From Streptomyces koelreuteriae (lineage in GTDB: Bacteria > Actinomycetota > Actinomycetes > Streptomycetales > Streptomycetaceae): a stretch of DNA of 64,000 nt. The translations under genes were made by a program, and so were the position numbers. A model generated the notes under the pieces. The model saw only the letters and a program-made list of their open reading frames with translations. It searched no databases and was not told the origin of the DNA. Positions within the stretch are counted from its first letter, which is position 1. Each line of letters begins with the position of its first letter. The DNA is taken from contig NZ_CP075896.1 of the NCBI RefSeq assembly GCF_018604545.1, positions 5,084,001 to 5,148,000 of the forward strand, given 5' to 3'. Shown here one piece after another: positions 1 through 8,753 of the stretch.

Positions 1-1
1 G

Positions 2-544
2 CGTGAGGCGCAGCTCGGCTCCGAGATCATGCGTGAGCTGGAGCGCCGGGTCGTGCTGTCGGTCCTGGACCGCAAGTGGCGCGAGCACCTCTACGAGATG
101 GACTACCTCCAGGAGGGCATCGGCCTGCGCGCCATGGCGCAGAAGGACCCGCTGGTCGAGTACCAGCGCGAGGGCTTCGACATGTTCACCGCGATGATGG
201 AGGGCATCAAGGAGGAGTCCGTCGGCTACCTGTTCAACCTGGAGGTCCAGGTCGAGCAGCAGGTCGAGGAGGTCCCGGTCGAGGACACCAAGCCGGTGGC
301 CGACCTGGAGAAGCAGGACGCGGTGCCGGCGCAGGCGGGTTCCCGGCCGGAGATCCGTGCCAAGGGGCTCGACGTTCCGCAGCGGCGCAACCTGCACTTC
401 TCCGCGCCGACGGTCGACGGTGAGGGCGGCACCATCGAGGGTGACTTCACCGAGGACGGCGAGCCGGCGCGTTCCGAGTCCGACGGCCTCACGCGCGCGG
501 AGCGCCGCAAGCAGGCGAAGGGCCGGGGGCGTCGTAAGAAGTGA
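2..544 (+). CDS. secA: SecA preprotein translocase ATPase, C-terminal part
   Basis: This is the last 180 residues of SecA, the ATPase that drives unfolded preproteins through SecYEG; the gene enters from the left edge in frame. The visible part holds the end of the helical wing/scaffold region, with the typical run DRKWREHLYEMDYLQEGI followed by GLRAMAQKDPLVEYQREGF. A long acidic linker follows, then a basic tail ending RRKK. The Cys-rich zinc-binding tail of E. coli SecA is absent, which is normal for the actinobacterial housekeeping form. A strong hairpin lies 26 nt after the stop, and the next gene is convergent. The family is certain from the conserved block; the N-terminal ATPase motifs are outside the window. 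Confidence 0.97.
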   Translation, partial: REAQLGSEIMRELERRVVLSVLDRKWREHLYEMDYLQEGIGLRAMAQKDPLVEYQREGFDMFTAMMEGIKEESVGYLFNLEVQVEQQVEEVPVEDTKPVADLEKQDAVPAQAGSRPEIRAKGLDVPQRRNLHFSAPTVDGEGGTIEGDFTEDGEPARSESDGLTRAERRKQAKGRGRRKK

Positions 545-570
545 CGCCGGCTGCGGCACCGTAGCGGCTT

Positions 571-604
571 GAAGGGCCGGGCACCTGAGGGTGTCCGGCC
601 CTTC
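571..604 (+). terminator. Rho-independent-type hairpin after secA
   Basis: A 14-bp stem (GAAGGGCCGGGCAC with GTGTCCGGCCCTTC, one G-U pair) closes a 6-nt loop. It lies between the converging ends of secA and the DUF6459 gene, so it can serve both strands. There is no U tract, as is usual in Streptomyces. Confidence 0.75.
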
Positions 605-666
605 GGCTTGCCTGTGGCTGTTCGTGGCTCAGCCGGTAGCCGGTAGCCGGTTAGCCCGTCGGCCCT

Positions 667-1542
667 TCAGCAGGCTTCTGGGCGGGGTGGGCGGGGGCCG
701 CCCAGTTCCACCGCCGTGCAGCGCCAGCGGAGGTCCTGGCCGAGTTCCAGGCGGAAGGCCATGGCGCGGAGCCGGTCGCCGGCGCCGATGCGGGCGAACG
801 CCTCGATGGCGCCGGCGCGGGGCTCGTACCAGCCGATGTCCCGGACGACGGGGCGGGCGCCGCGGGTGCGCAGGGGGCCGCGTTCGGCGAGCCAGGCCAG
901 TTCGTCGTAGGCGCGGCCCCGGGTGTGGCGGAGCATCGAGTGGACGGGGCGGCGGCCGCTGAGGACGCCGAGCAGGAGCTCGGCGAAGAGGTCGGTGGGG
1001 AGGACTGGCTGGGGGATCGGCCGGGGGAGCGGTCGGTGGGGGCTTTGGGCCGGGACGCGGGGTGTGGTGTCGGTGGGGGTGCCGGGACCCCCATGTGTCG
1101 GGCGGGGGGTTGTGGGGGTGCCGGGTGTCGGCTGGGGCGCGGTGCCGGGGCTGGGGCGAGTGCGGGTGCGGGTGCGGGTGCGGGAGGGGGTGGTCGGTGG
1201 GCGGGTGTCCGCGGGGCGGGTACGGGTGGTCTTGGTGCGGCCGGGGGCCGGGGGACGGTCACCGGCGGCTGTGGTGCGGGCGGGGCCTCCGCTGGGGGTG
1301 CGCGGAGGGGCTGCGCCGACAGGGGTCCGTGGGGCGGTGCGGCCCGGGGTGTGCGAAGCGGTGCTGCCGGGGGTGTGAGAGGCCGTGCTGCTGAGAGCGC
1401 GTGGGGCGGTGCCGTCGGGGGTGCGTGGGGTGGTGTCGCTCGGAGTGCGTGGAGCCGTGCCGTCAGGGGTGCGTGCGGTGGTGCTGCCAGGGGCGCGGTG
1501 GGTCGGTGGGCGGTGTTGTGCCCTGGTCATGACCTTGTTCAT
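667..1542 (-). CDS. Rv3235 family (DUF6459) protein with 8-residue repeats
   Basis: A protein of 291 residues. The C-terminal ~100 residues (from about RPVHSMLRHTRGRAY to the end) match the Rv3235/DUF6459 family, a small conserved actinobacterial domain that habitually sits next to secA; its function is unknown. The N-terminal half is low complexity: a Thr/Pro/Arg-rich segment with an imperfect 8-residue period (TAPRTPDG, TTPRTPDG, TASHTPGS and similar) at about residues 25-85, then Pro/Arg/Thr-rich sequence. The ATG at 1542 is preceded by GGGGA; a second ATG 12 nt in is possible. No signal peptide or membrane segment is visible. The gene converges on secA, and the two share a hairpin terminator. 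Confidence 0.8.
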   Translation of the reverse strand: MNKVMTRAQHRPPTHRAPGSTTARTPDGTAPRTPSDTTPRTPDGTAPRALSSTASHTPGSTASHTPGRTAPRTPVGAAPPRTPSGGPARTTAAGDRPPAPGRTKTTRTRPADTRPPTTPSRTRTRTRTRPSPGTAPQPTPGTPTTPRPTHGGPGTPTDTTPRVPAQSPHRPLPRPIPQPVLPTDLFAELLLGVLSGRRPVHSMLRHTRGRAYDELAWLAERGPLRTRGARPVVRDIGWYEPRAGAIEAFARIGAGDRLRAMAFRLELGQDLRWRCTAVELGGPRPPRPEAC

Positions 1543-1855
1543 GGGGGTCCCCGTTTCGTGGGCCGGTGGGTACCGGTGAGTAACTTCGGGTTGGTGATCT
1601 TGTACGGGGTGGGCGGGGGTGGGGGCAAGGGAGACCGCCTCGGGCTGCGGGTGCCGGAAGGTTCACTTATCCGGGTGGTCCGGGGGTTCGGGAGCCGGGC
1701 AGGGGTGAGGGTGTGGTGGGTGAATTTCTGGCCCGGGGCTGACGACTCCGGCGTCACGGGGCGGAACTCGAAAGGGGACCCCCGCACGTATCCTGGAGGC
1801 CCTCCGGGGCCTTCTGCGCCCTCCGGCCATGAACCGACCACGAAAGCGGCCAGCC
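1543..1855. other. Divergent intergenic region, nothing recognised
   Basis: These 313 nt separate the divergent DUF6459 and DUF6912 genes and must carry promoters for both. I see no clear -10/-35 pair, no strong inverted repeat and no RNA gene. G-rich runs dominate the first half. Confidence 0.5.
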
Positions 1856-2371
1856 ATGCGTGTGTACGTGCCCCTGACCCTCCCCGGCCTCGCCGAGGCG
1901 TACAAGACGGGTGAGCTGGGATCCGGGCCGTTCGTGGCGTACGCCGTGACGCCCGCGCTGCGGGAGTGGTACGTCTCCGACGACATCGAGGAACTGGAGT
2001 ACGCGGCGCTGAACCGGGCCGCGCTGGCCTCCCTGCGGCTGCTGGCGATCGAGCCGGGCGTGCCGAGGCGCCGGGTCGTGGTGGCCGTGGACGTGCCCGA
2101 CCGGATCGCGAGCCCCGATCCCGACCGGGGGCTCGATCAGGCGGCGCTCGGGGAGGTACGGGTCTCGGGTGCCGTGGCCCTGGCCAGGGCGGCGGCCGTG
2201 CACGTCGACGCGGATGACGCGGAGGCCGATGTGACGGCGGCCGCCGCGGCGCTGGGGGCGGCGGACGCCGGGGACGACGACGCGCAGTTCGTCGTGGACG
2301 GGGCGGAGGATCACGAGCTGCTGTGGTTCGCCACGCAGGAGATCCCGAACCTGGTGGGGCAGGGGGACTGA
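1856..2371 (+). CDS. DUF6912 family conserved protein
   Basis: A conserved actinobacterial protein of 171 residues with no known function. The start at 1856 gives the family-typical N-terminus MRVYVPLTLPGLAEAY; an upstream in-frame ATG at 1829 is possible but would add an atypical basic extension. The sequence is an alpha/beta protein with a repeated Ala-rich acidic middle and the ending HELLWFATQEIPNLV. It has no signal peptide or transmembrane helix and is likely cytoplasmic. It lies about 80 nt before the HAD hydrolase gene on the same strand, and the two may be co-transcribed. I recognise the family by the N-terminal and C-terminal patterns only, so the assignment is moderately sure. Confidence 0.75.
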   Translation: MRVYVPLTLPGLAEAYKTGELGSGPFVAYAVTPALREWYVSDDIEELEYAALNRAALASLRLLAIEPGVPRRRVVVAVDVPDRIASPDPDRGLDQAALGEVRVSGAVALARAAAVHVDADDAEADVTAAAAALGAADAGDDDAQFVVDGAEDHELLWFATQEIPNLVGQGD

Positions 2372-2453
2372 GCGGCCCGGGCGCCCGGGGGCTCGGGGGC
2401 GCGTTGAGGCGCCGTTCTCTTGATTGTCAGTGGGGGCGGGTACGTTTTCAGGC

Positions 2454-3122
2454 ATGGGGATGAAGACGGGCGCGCACATTGTCTGGGACTGGAACGGGAC
2501 GCTGTTCCATGACATCGACGCGATCATCGGGGCGACGAACGCGGCCTTCGCCGAGCTGGGGCTGGAGCCGCTGACGCTGGAGAAGTACCGGGAGCTGTAC
2601 TGCGTGCCGGTGCCGAAGTTCTATGAGCGGCTGATGGGGCGGCTGCCGACCGAGGCCGAGTGGGAGCTCATGGATGAGATCTTCCATCGGTACTACGCCG
2701 AGCATCGGGTGACGTGCGGGCTGACGGTGGGGGCCGTGGAGCTGCTGTCGGGGTGGCGGTCGGCGGGGCGCAGTCAGTCGATTCTGAGCATGTACGGGCA
2801 CGAGGAGCTCGTTCCGTTGGTGCGGGGGTTCGGGATCGAGCCGCACTTCATACGGGTGGACGGGCGGACCGGGCCGTCCGGGGGCAGCAAGGCCGAGCAC
2901 ATGGTGCGGCATCTCGCGTCGCTGGCGGGGGTGGAGGCGGGACGGACCGTGGTGATCGGGGACGCTGCGGATGACGCGGTGGCCGCGCTGCATGTGGGGG
3001 CTCGGGCCGTGTTGTACACCGGGGGGTCGCACAGCCGGGTGAGTCTTGAGGCGGTGGGTGTGCCCGTGGTGGACACGTTGGAGGAGGCCGTCGCGGAGGC
3101 TGAGCGGCTCGCGGCGGCCTGA
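2454..3122 (+). CDS. HAD superfamily hydrolase (phosphoglycolate phosphatase-like)
   Basis: A HAD phosphatase of 222 residues. Motif I is WDWNGTLFHD, where the first Asp is the expected nucleophile. Motif II is the Ser in SILSMYG, the Lys of motif III is in GGSKAEHM, and motif IV is IGDAADDAVAA. A small helical cap lies between motifs I and II, as in Gph/PpaX-type subfamily IA enzymes, so the substrate is likely a small phosphorylated metabolite; which one cannot be told. The Trp and Asn in WDWNGTL replace the more usual FDxDGTL, a variant common in actinobacterial HADs. ATGs at 2454 and 2460 are both possible; TACGTT 7 nt before 2454 suggests a leaderless transcript. A hairpin repeat follows the gene. 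Confidence 0.88.
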   Translation: MGMKTGAHIVWDWNGTLFHDIDAIIGATNAAFAELGLEPLTLEKYRELYCVPVPKFYERLMGRLPTEAEWELMDEIFHRYYAEHRVTCGLTVGAVELLSGWRSAGRSQSILSMYGHEELVPLVRGFGIEPHFIRVDGRTGPSGGSKAEHMVRHLASLAGVEAGRTVVIGDAADDAVAALHVGARAVLYTGGSHSRVSLEAVGVPVVDTLEEAVAEAERLAAA

Positions 3123-3677
3123 CCGGAACTGGTGGGCTTCGGGGTGCCCGGGGCGTTTCTGCTGGGGCCGGGTGGGTCCGCGGCCCGGCGGAGCGGGGTG
3201 CCCCTGCGCCCACCCGTGCCGCCCTTAGCGGCACGCATGCCCGCAGCTAAATGTGCAGAACGTCAAACTTCCAGGCCTGGTTTTGTACACATACGGCTCA
3301 TGACGGGGCCCCTGTAAGGAGCGATAGCCTTGGTGGCGTGATCAGCGCGATAGTTCGCGGGGACGTCGTCGTCCCTGCCCTGCGCCCGGAGTGCACGGAC
3401 CACATCCGTGACCGGGCGGCGGTCGCTGGTCTTCGCGGGCGGTACGGGGCATCGATGACTCCCGGGACGCCGAGCACCACCGGGACCGAGGCGTCGCAGA
3501 GAGCAGCGTCACACCCGTCGGGCAGCTCAAAAATGGCTCAGACACCCCCGCTCCTCTCGTCTGGCGGCATAGCGTCGGAACAGACCGGATACCCCGTGTC
3601 ACGGCGTGACGTCGTCAGCGCAGAGACCGTACTTCCTTCTACGTCACGCAACGGCGCGCGACAGGAGCCAGAGGACA
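3123..3677. other. Intergenic region upstream of gdh
   Basis: The 555 nt between the HAD gene and gdh contain one copy of a dispersed hairpin repeat (annotated separately, 3148-3249). About 430 nt of lower-GC sequence follow and presumably carry the gdh promoter and leader. An open frame from GTG 3338 runs past the gdh start but has no family resemblance. I do not call it a gene. Confidence 0.5.
3148..3249 (+). repeat. Dispersed intergenic hairpin repeat, copy 1
   Basis: About 102 nt, closely matching 10277-10378 and partly matching 10564-10635 and 10741-10807. It holds GTGCCGC, a 5-nt loop and GCGGCAC (7-bp perfect stem), an outer GGGTGGG/CCCACCC pairing, and the ending GCACGCATGCCCGCAGCTA. 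It begins 26 nt after the HAD stop codon. Confidence 0.85.
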
Positions 3678-6600
3678 ATGCAGACCAAGCTGGACGAAGC
3701 AAAGGCCGAGTTGCTCGAAAGGGCCGCCCGGGTAGCTGAGAACAGCCCGGTCGGGGGGCACCTACCGACCGGGTCGACGGGCGAGGAGACCCCAGACGCC
3801 CAGGAGGCCCCGGACCGCGAGTCCCTGATCTCGTTCTTCCAGCGTTACTACCTGCACACGGCCCCGGAGGACCTCGCCGACCGCGACCCGGTCGATGTCT
3901 TCGGAGCCGCCGTATCCCACTACCGGCTGGCCGAGAACCGCCCCCAGGGCACGGCCAACGTGCGGGTCCACACCCCCACCGTGGAAGAGAACGGGTGGAC
4001 GTGCAGCCACTCGGTCGTCGAGGTCGTCACCGACGACATGCCCTTCCTCGTCGACTCCGTCACCAATGAGCTGACGCGCCAGGGGCGCGGGATCCATGTC
4101 GTCATCCACCCGCAGTTCGTGGTGCGGCGCGATGTGACCGGCAAGCTCATCGAGGTGCTGCCCACGCCCACGACCGGCGCCGGCGAGCTCCCGCACGACG
4201 CGCACGTCGAGTCCTGGATCCATGTGGAGATCGACCGCGAGACGGACCGGTCCGATCTGAAGCAGATCACCGCCGACCTGCTGCGCGTGCTGTCCGACGC
4301 CCGTGAGGCCGTCGAGGACTGGGGCAAGATGCGGGAGGCGGCGACCCGGCTGGCGGAGGGGCTGCCGGACGAGCCCATCCCCGCCGATCTGCCCGGACCG
4401 CAGGTCGAGGAGGCCCGCGAGCTGCTGCGCTGGCTGTCCGACGACCACTTCACGTTCCTCGGCTACCGCGAGTACCAGCTGCGCGACGACGACTCCCTGG
4501 CCGCCGTCCCCGGCACCGGGCTCGGCATACTGCGCGCGGACCCGCACCACGCCGCCGAGGAGAGCCACCCGGTCAGCCCGTCGTTCGAGCGGCTGCCCGC
4601 CGACGCCCGGGCCAAGGCGCGCGAGCACAAGCTGCTCGTCCTGACCAAGGCGAACAGCCGGGCGACCGTGCACCGGCCGTCGTACCTGGACTACATCGGG
4701 GTGAAGAAGTTCGACGCCGACGGCAATGTCGTCGGCGAGCGGCGCTTCCTCGGACTGTTCTCCTCCGCCGCCTACACCGAGTCCGTGCGCCGGGTCCCCG
4801 TCATCCGGCGCAAGGTCGAGGAGGTCCTGGAGCGGGCCGGGTTCTCGCCCAACAGCCACGACGGCCGCGATCTGCTGCAGATCCTGGAGACGTACCCGCG
4901 CGACGAGCTCTTCCAGACCCCCGTCGACGAGCTGCGCTCCATCGTCACCTCGGTCCTCTACCTCCAGGAGCGCAGGCGGCTGAGGCTGTACCTGCGCCAG
5001 GACGAGTACGGGCGCTACTACTCCGCCCTCGTCTACCTCCCGCGCGACCGCTACACCACGGCCGTGCGCCTGAGGATCATCGAGATCCTCAAGGAGGAAC
5101 TGGGCGGCATCAGCGTCGACTTCACCGCCTGGAACACCGAGTCGATCCTCTCCCGGCTGCACTTCGTGGTCCGGGTCCCGCAGGGCACCGAGCTGCCGGA
5201 GCTGTCCGACTCCGACAAGGACCGCATCGAGGCCCGGCTGGTGGAGGCGGCCCGCTCCTGGGAGGACGCCTTCGCCGAGGCGCTCAACGCCGAGCTCGGC
5301 GAGGAGCGCGCGGCCGAGCTGATGCGCCGGTACGCGCACGCCTTCCCCGAGGGCTACAAGGCCGACCACAGCCCGCGCGCCGCGGTCGCCGACCTCGTCC
5401 ACCTCGAACAGCTGAACGCCGAGGAGGGCAAGGACTTCGCGCTCAGCCTGTACGAGCCGGTGGGCGCCGCCCCCGAGGAGCGCCGTTTCAAGATCTACCG
5501 CACGGGCGACGCCATCTCCCTCTCGGCCGTGCTGCCGGTCCTCAACCGGCTCGGCGTCGAGGTCGTCGACGAGCGGCCCTACGACCTGCGCTGCCCGGAC
5601 CGCAGCGTGGCCTGGATCTACGACTTCGGCATGCGCGTGCCGCGCTCGCAGAACGGCAGCGGGGACTACTTCGGCGACGACGCCCGCGAGCGCTTCCAGG
5701 ACGCCTTCGCCGCCACCTGGACCGGCAAGGCGGAGAACGACGGCTTCAACTCCCTCGTGCTGAGCGCCGGGCTCACCTGGCGTCAGGCGATGGTGCTGCG
5801 GGCGTACGCGAAGTACCTGCGCCAGGCGGCTTCGACGTTCAGCCAGGACTACATGGAGGACACCCTCCGCAACAACGTCCACACCACCCGGCTGCTCGTC
5901 TCCCTGTTCGAGGCGCGGATGTCGCCGGACCGGCAGCGCGCGGGGCACGAGATCGTGGACGCGCTGCTGGAGGAGGTCGACGCGGCCCTCGACCAGGTCG
6001 CGAGTCTGGACGAGGACCGGATCCTGCGGTCCTTCCTCACCGTCATCAAGGCGACGCTGCGCACCAACTTCTTCCAGGAGGCGGCGGGCGGCAAGGCGCA
6101 CGACTACGTCTCCATGAAGTTCGACCCGCAGGCCATCCCCGACCTCCCGGCGCCGCGCCCGGCGTTCGAGATCTGGGTCTACTCGCCGCGCGTCGAGGGT
6201 GTGCACCTCAGGTTCGGCAAGGTCGCGCGCGGTGGTCTGCGCTGGTCCGACCGGCGTGAGGACTTCCGCACCGAGATCCTCGGCCTGGTCAAGGCGCAGA
6301 TGGTGAAGAACACCGTCATCGTGCCGGTCGGCGCCAAGGGCGGCTTCGTCGCCAAGCAACTGCCCGACCCGAGCGTGGACCGGGACGCGTGGCTGGCCGA
6401 GGGCATCGCCAGCTACAAGATGTTCATCTCGGCCCTGCTCGACATCACGGACAACATGGTGGCCGGCGAGGTCGTGCCCCCGGCCGACGTGGTCCGGCAC
6501 GACGAGGACGACACCTACCTCGTCGTCGCGGCCGACAAGGGCACGGCGACGTTCTCGGACATCGCCAACGGGGTCGCGGAGTCGTACAACTTCTGGCTCG

Positions 6601-8639
6601 GTGACGCCTTCGCCTCCGGCGGCTCCGCCGGCTACGACCACAAGGGCATGGGCATCACCGCCCGCGGCGCCTGGGAGTCCGTCAAGCGGCACTTCCGGGA
6701 GCTGGGCGTGGACACCCAGACCGAGGACTTCACCGTCGTCGGCATCGGCGACATGTCCGGTGACGTGTTCGGCAACGGCATGCTGCTCTCCGAGCACATC
6801 CGGCTGGTGGCCGCCTTCGACCACCGGCACATCTTCATCGACCCGAACCCGGACGCCGCCACCTCCTACGCCGAGCGCCGCCGCCTGTTCGAGCTGCCCC
6901 GCTCCAGCTGGGAGGACTACAACAAGGAGCTGCTGTCGGCCGGCGGCGGCATCTTCCCGCGCACGGCCAAGGCGATCCCGGTCAACGCGCACATCCGCGA
7001 GGCCCTCGGCATCGAGGCCAAGGTCACCAAGCTGACCCCGGCCGACCTCATGAAGGCGATCTTCAAGGCGCAGGTCGACCTGCTGTGGAACGGCGGCATC
7101 GGTACGTACGTCAAGTCCTCGGCCGAGTCGAACGCGGACGTCGGTGACAAGGCCAACGACGCCATCCGCGTCGACGGCAAGGACCTGCGCGTCAAGGTCG
7201 TCGGCGAGGGCGGCAACCTGGGCCTGACCCAGCTCGGCCGGATCGAGTTCGCGCTGCACGGCGGCCGGATCAACACCGACGCCATCGACAACAGCGCGGG
7301 CGTCGACACCTCCGACCACGAGGTGAACATCAAGATCCTGCTCAACGGCCTGGTCGCGGACGGCGACATGACCGTCAAGCAGCGCAACAAGCTGCTCGCC
7401 GAGATGACCGACGAGGTCGGCCACCTGGTGCTGCGCAACAACTACGCGCAGAACACGGCGATCGCCAACGCCCTCGCCCAGTCCGGCTCCATGCTCCACG
7501 CCCAGCAGCGCTTCATGAAGCACCTGGTCAGGGAGGGGCACCTCAACCGGGCGCTGGAGTTCCTGCCCACCGACCGGCAGATCCGCGAGCGGCTCGCCCA
7601 GGGCCAGGGACTGACCGGCCCGGAGACGGCCGTCCTCATGGCGTACACGAAGATCACGGTCGCCGAGGAGCTGCTGCACACCTCGCTGCCGGACGACCCG
7701 TACCTGAGCACGCTGCTGCACGCGTACTTCCCGACCGAGCTGCGCGAGCAGTTCCCCGAGCACCTCGTCAGCCACCCGCTGCGCCGTGAGATCACCACGA
7801 CCGTCCTGGTCAACGACACGGTCAACACGGGCGGTACGACGTATCTGCACCGGCTGCGCGAGGAGACCGGGGCGTCGCTGGAGGAGATCGTGCGGGCGCA
7901 GACCGCGGCCCGCGCGATCTTCCGCCAGTCCCCGGTGTGGGACGGGGTCGAGGCGCTCGACAACAAGGTCGAGGCCGACGTCCAGACCCGCATCCGGCTG
8001 CACTCGCGCCGCCTGGTCGAGCGCGGCACGCGCTGGCTGCTCAACAACCGGCCGCAGCCGCTGGACCTCGCCGAGACGGTCGACTTCTTCGCCGACCGGG
8101 TCGAGCAGGTCTGGGGGCAGCTGCCGAACCTGCTGCGCGGTGCCGACCTGGAGTGGTACCAGAAGATCTTCGACGAGCTGACGGGCGTCGGCGTCCCGGA
8201 CGAACTCGCCACCCGGGTGGCCGGTTTCTCCTCCGCCTTCCCGACGGTCGACATCGTCTCGGTCGCGGACCGCATGGACCGGGAGCCGCTGGACGTCGCC
8301 GAGGTCTACTACGACCTCGCCGACCGGCTGCGCATCACCCAGCTCATGGACCGCATCTCCGAGCTGCCCCGTGCCGACCGCTGGCAGTCCATGGCCCGCG
8401 CGGCGATCCGCGAGGACCTGTACGCGGCGCACGCGGCGCTGACCGCGGACGTCCTGGCGGTGGGCAACGGCAGCTCGACGCCCGAGCAGCGCTACAAGGC
8501 GTGGGAGCAGAAGAACGCGGCGATCCTCGGGCGGGCCCGGACCACGCTGGAGGAGATCCAGGGGTCCGACGCGTTCGACCTCGCGAACCTGTCGGTGGCG
8601 ATGCGCACGATGAGGACGCTGCTGCGCACGCATTCGTAG
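3678..8639 (+). CDS. gdh: NAD-specific glutamate dehydrogenase, large (180 kDa) class
   Basis: A protein of 1653 residues, the size of the S. clavuligerus large NAD-GDH. It oxidatively deaminates glutamate to 2-oxoglutarate and ammonia with NAD+, a catabolic cytoplasmic role. The N-terminal ~700 residues are the ACT-containing regulatory region unique to this class. The catalytic block includes KNTVIVPVGAKGGFV (about residue 875-890, with the substrate-binding Lys) and the Rossmann turn GIGDMSGDVFGNG (about residue 1020), followed by GEGGNLGLTQLGRIE. The start at ATG 3678 is supported by AGGAG and GAGGA just upstream and by the family N-terminus MQTKLDEAKAELL. It is monocistronic, with a clear hairpin terminator. 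The very long open frame on the opposite strand is a codon-bias shadow. Confidence 0.96.
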   Translation: MQTKLDEAKAELLERAARVAENSPVGGHLPTGSTGEETPDAQEAPDRESLISFFQRYYLHTAPEDLADRDPVDVFGAAVSHYRLAENRPQGTANVRVHTPTVEENGWTCSHSVVEVVTDDMPFLVDSVTNELTRQGRGIHVVIHPQFVVRRDVTGKLIEVLPTPTTGAGELPHDAHVESWIHVEIDRETDRSDLKQITADLLRVLSDAREAVEDWGKMREAATRLAEGLPDEPIPADLPGPQVEEARELLRWLSDDHFTFLGYREYQLRDDDSLAAVPGTGLGILRADPHHAAEESHPVSPSFERLPADARAKAREHKLLVLTKANSRATVHRPSYLDYIGVKKFDADGNVVGERRFLGLFSSAAYTESVRRVPVIRRKVEEVLERAGFSPNSHDGRDLLQILETYPRDELFQTPVDELRSIVTSVLYLQERRRLRLYLRQDEYGRYYSALVYLPRDRYTTAVRLRIIEILKEELGGISVDFTAWNTESILSRLHFVVRVPQGTELPELSDSDKDRIEARLVEAARSWEDAFAEALNAELGEERAAELMRRYAHAFPEGYKADHSPRAAVADLVHLEQLNAEEGKDFALSLYEPVGAAPEERRFKIYRTGDAISLSAVLPVLNRLGVEVVDERPYDLRCPDRSVAWIYDFGMRVPRSQNGSGDYFGDDARERFQDAFAATWTGKAENDGFNSLVLSAGLTWRQAMVLRAYAKYLRQAASTFSQDYMEDTLRNNVHTTRLLVSLFEARMSPDRQRAGHEIVDALLEEVDAALDQVASLDEDRILRSFLTVIKATLRTNFFQEAAGGKAHDYVSMKFDPQAIPDLPAPRPAFEIWVYSPRVEGVHLRFGKVARGGLRWSDRREDFRTEILGLVKAQMVKNTVIVPVGAKGGFVAKQLPDPSVDRDAWLAEGIASYKMFISALLDITDNMVAGEVVPPADVVRHDEDDTYLVVAADKGTATFSDIANGVAESYNFWLGDAFASGGSAGYDHKGMGITARGAWESVKRHFRELGVDTQTEDFTVVGIGDMSGDVFGNGMLLSEHIRLVAAFDHRHIFIDPNPDAATSYAERRRLFELPRSSWEDYNKELLSAGGGIFPRTAKAIPVNAHIREALGIEAKVTKLTPADLMKAIFKAQVDLLWNGGIGTYVKSSAESNADVGDKANDAIRVDGKDLRVKVVGEGGNLGLTQLGRIEFALHGGRINTDAIDNSAGVDTSDHEVNIKILLNGLVADGDMTVKQRNKLLAEMTDEVGHLVLRNNYAQNTAIANALAQSGSMLHAQQRFMKHLVREGHLNRALEFLPTDRQIRERLAQGQGLTGPETAVLMAYTKITVAEELLHTSLPDDPYLSTLLHAYFPTELREQFPEHLVSHPLRREITTTVLVNDTVNTGGTTYLHRLREETGASLEEIVRAQTAARAIFRQSPVWDGVEALDNKVEADVQTRIRLHSRRLVERGTRWLLNNRPQPLDLAETVDFFADRVEQVWGQLPNLLRGADLEWYQKIFDELTGVGVPDELATRVAGFSSAFPTVDIVSVADRMDREPLDVAEVYYDLADRLRITQLMDRISELPRADRWQSMARAAIREDLYAAHAALTADVLAVGNGSSTPEQRYKAWEQKNAAILGRARTTLEEIQGSDAFDLANLSVAMRTMRTLLRTHS

Positions 8640-8655
8640 GGCGTATGTCCTCTTG

Positions 8656-8687
8656 GGCGCCCCGGGCCGGTTTCGGTCCGGGGCGCC
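8656..8687 (+). terminator. Hairpin terminator of gdh
   Basis: A perfect 10-bp stem (GGCGCCCCGG with CCGGGGCGCC) around a 12-nt loop, followed by TTGTTCTT. It begins 16 nt after the gdh stop. Confidence 0.85.
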
Positions 8688-8753
8688 TTGTTCTTGGCGC
8701 GCCTCAGGGCGGTTCGAGTGGAGGACTGGCCGTTTCCGGCTGAGGCTGGTGCC

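Noticed and set aside
3338..3739. Open frame from GTG 3338 running into gdh
   Set aside because: No ribosome-binding site at the right distance, no family, Ser/Thr-rich composition unlike coding DNA here, and it overlaps the gdh start by ~60 nt in another frame.
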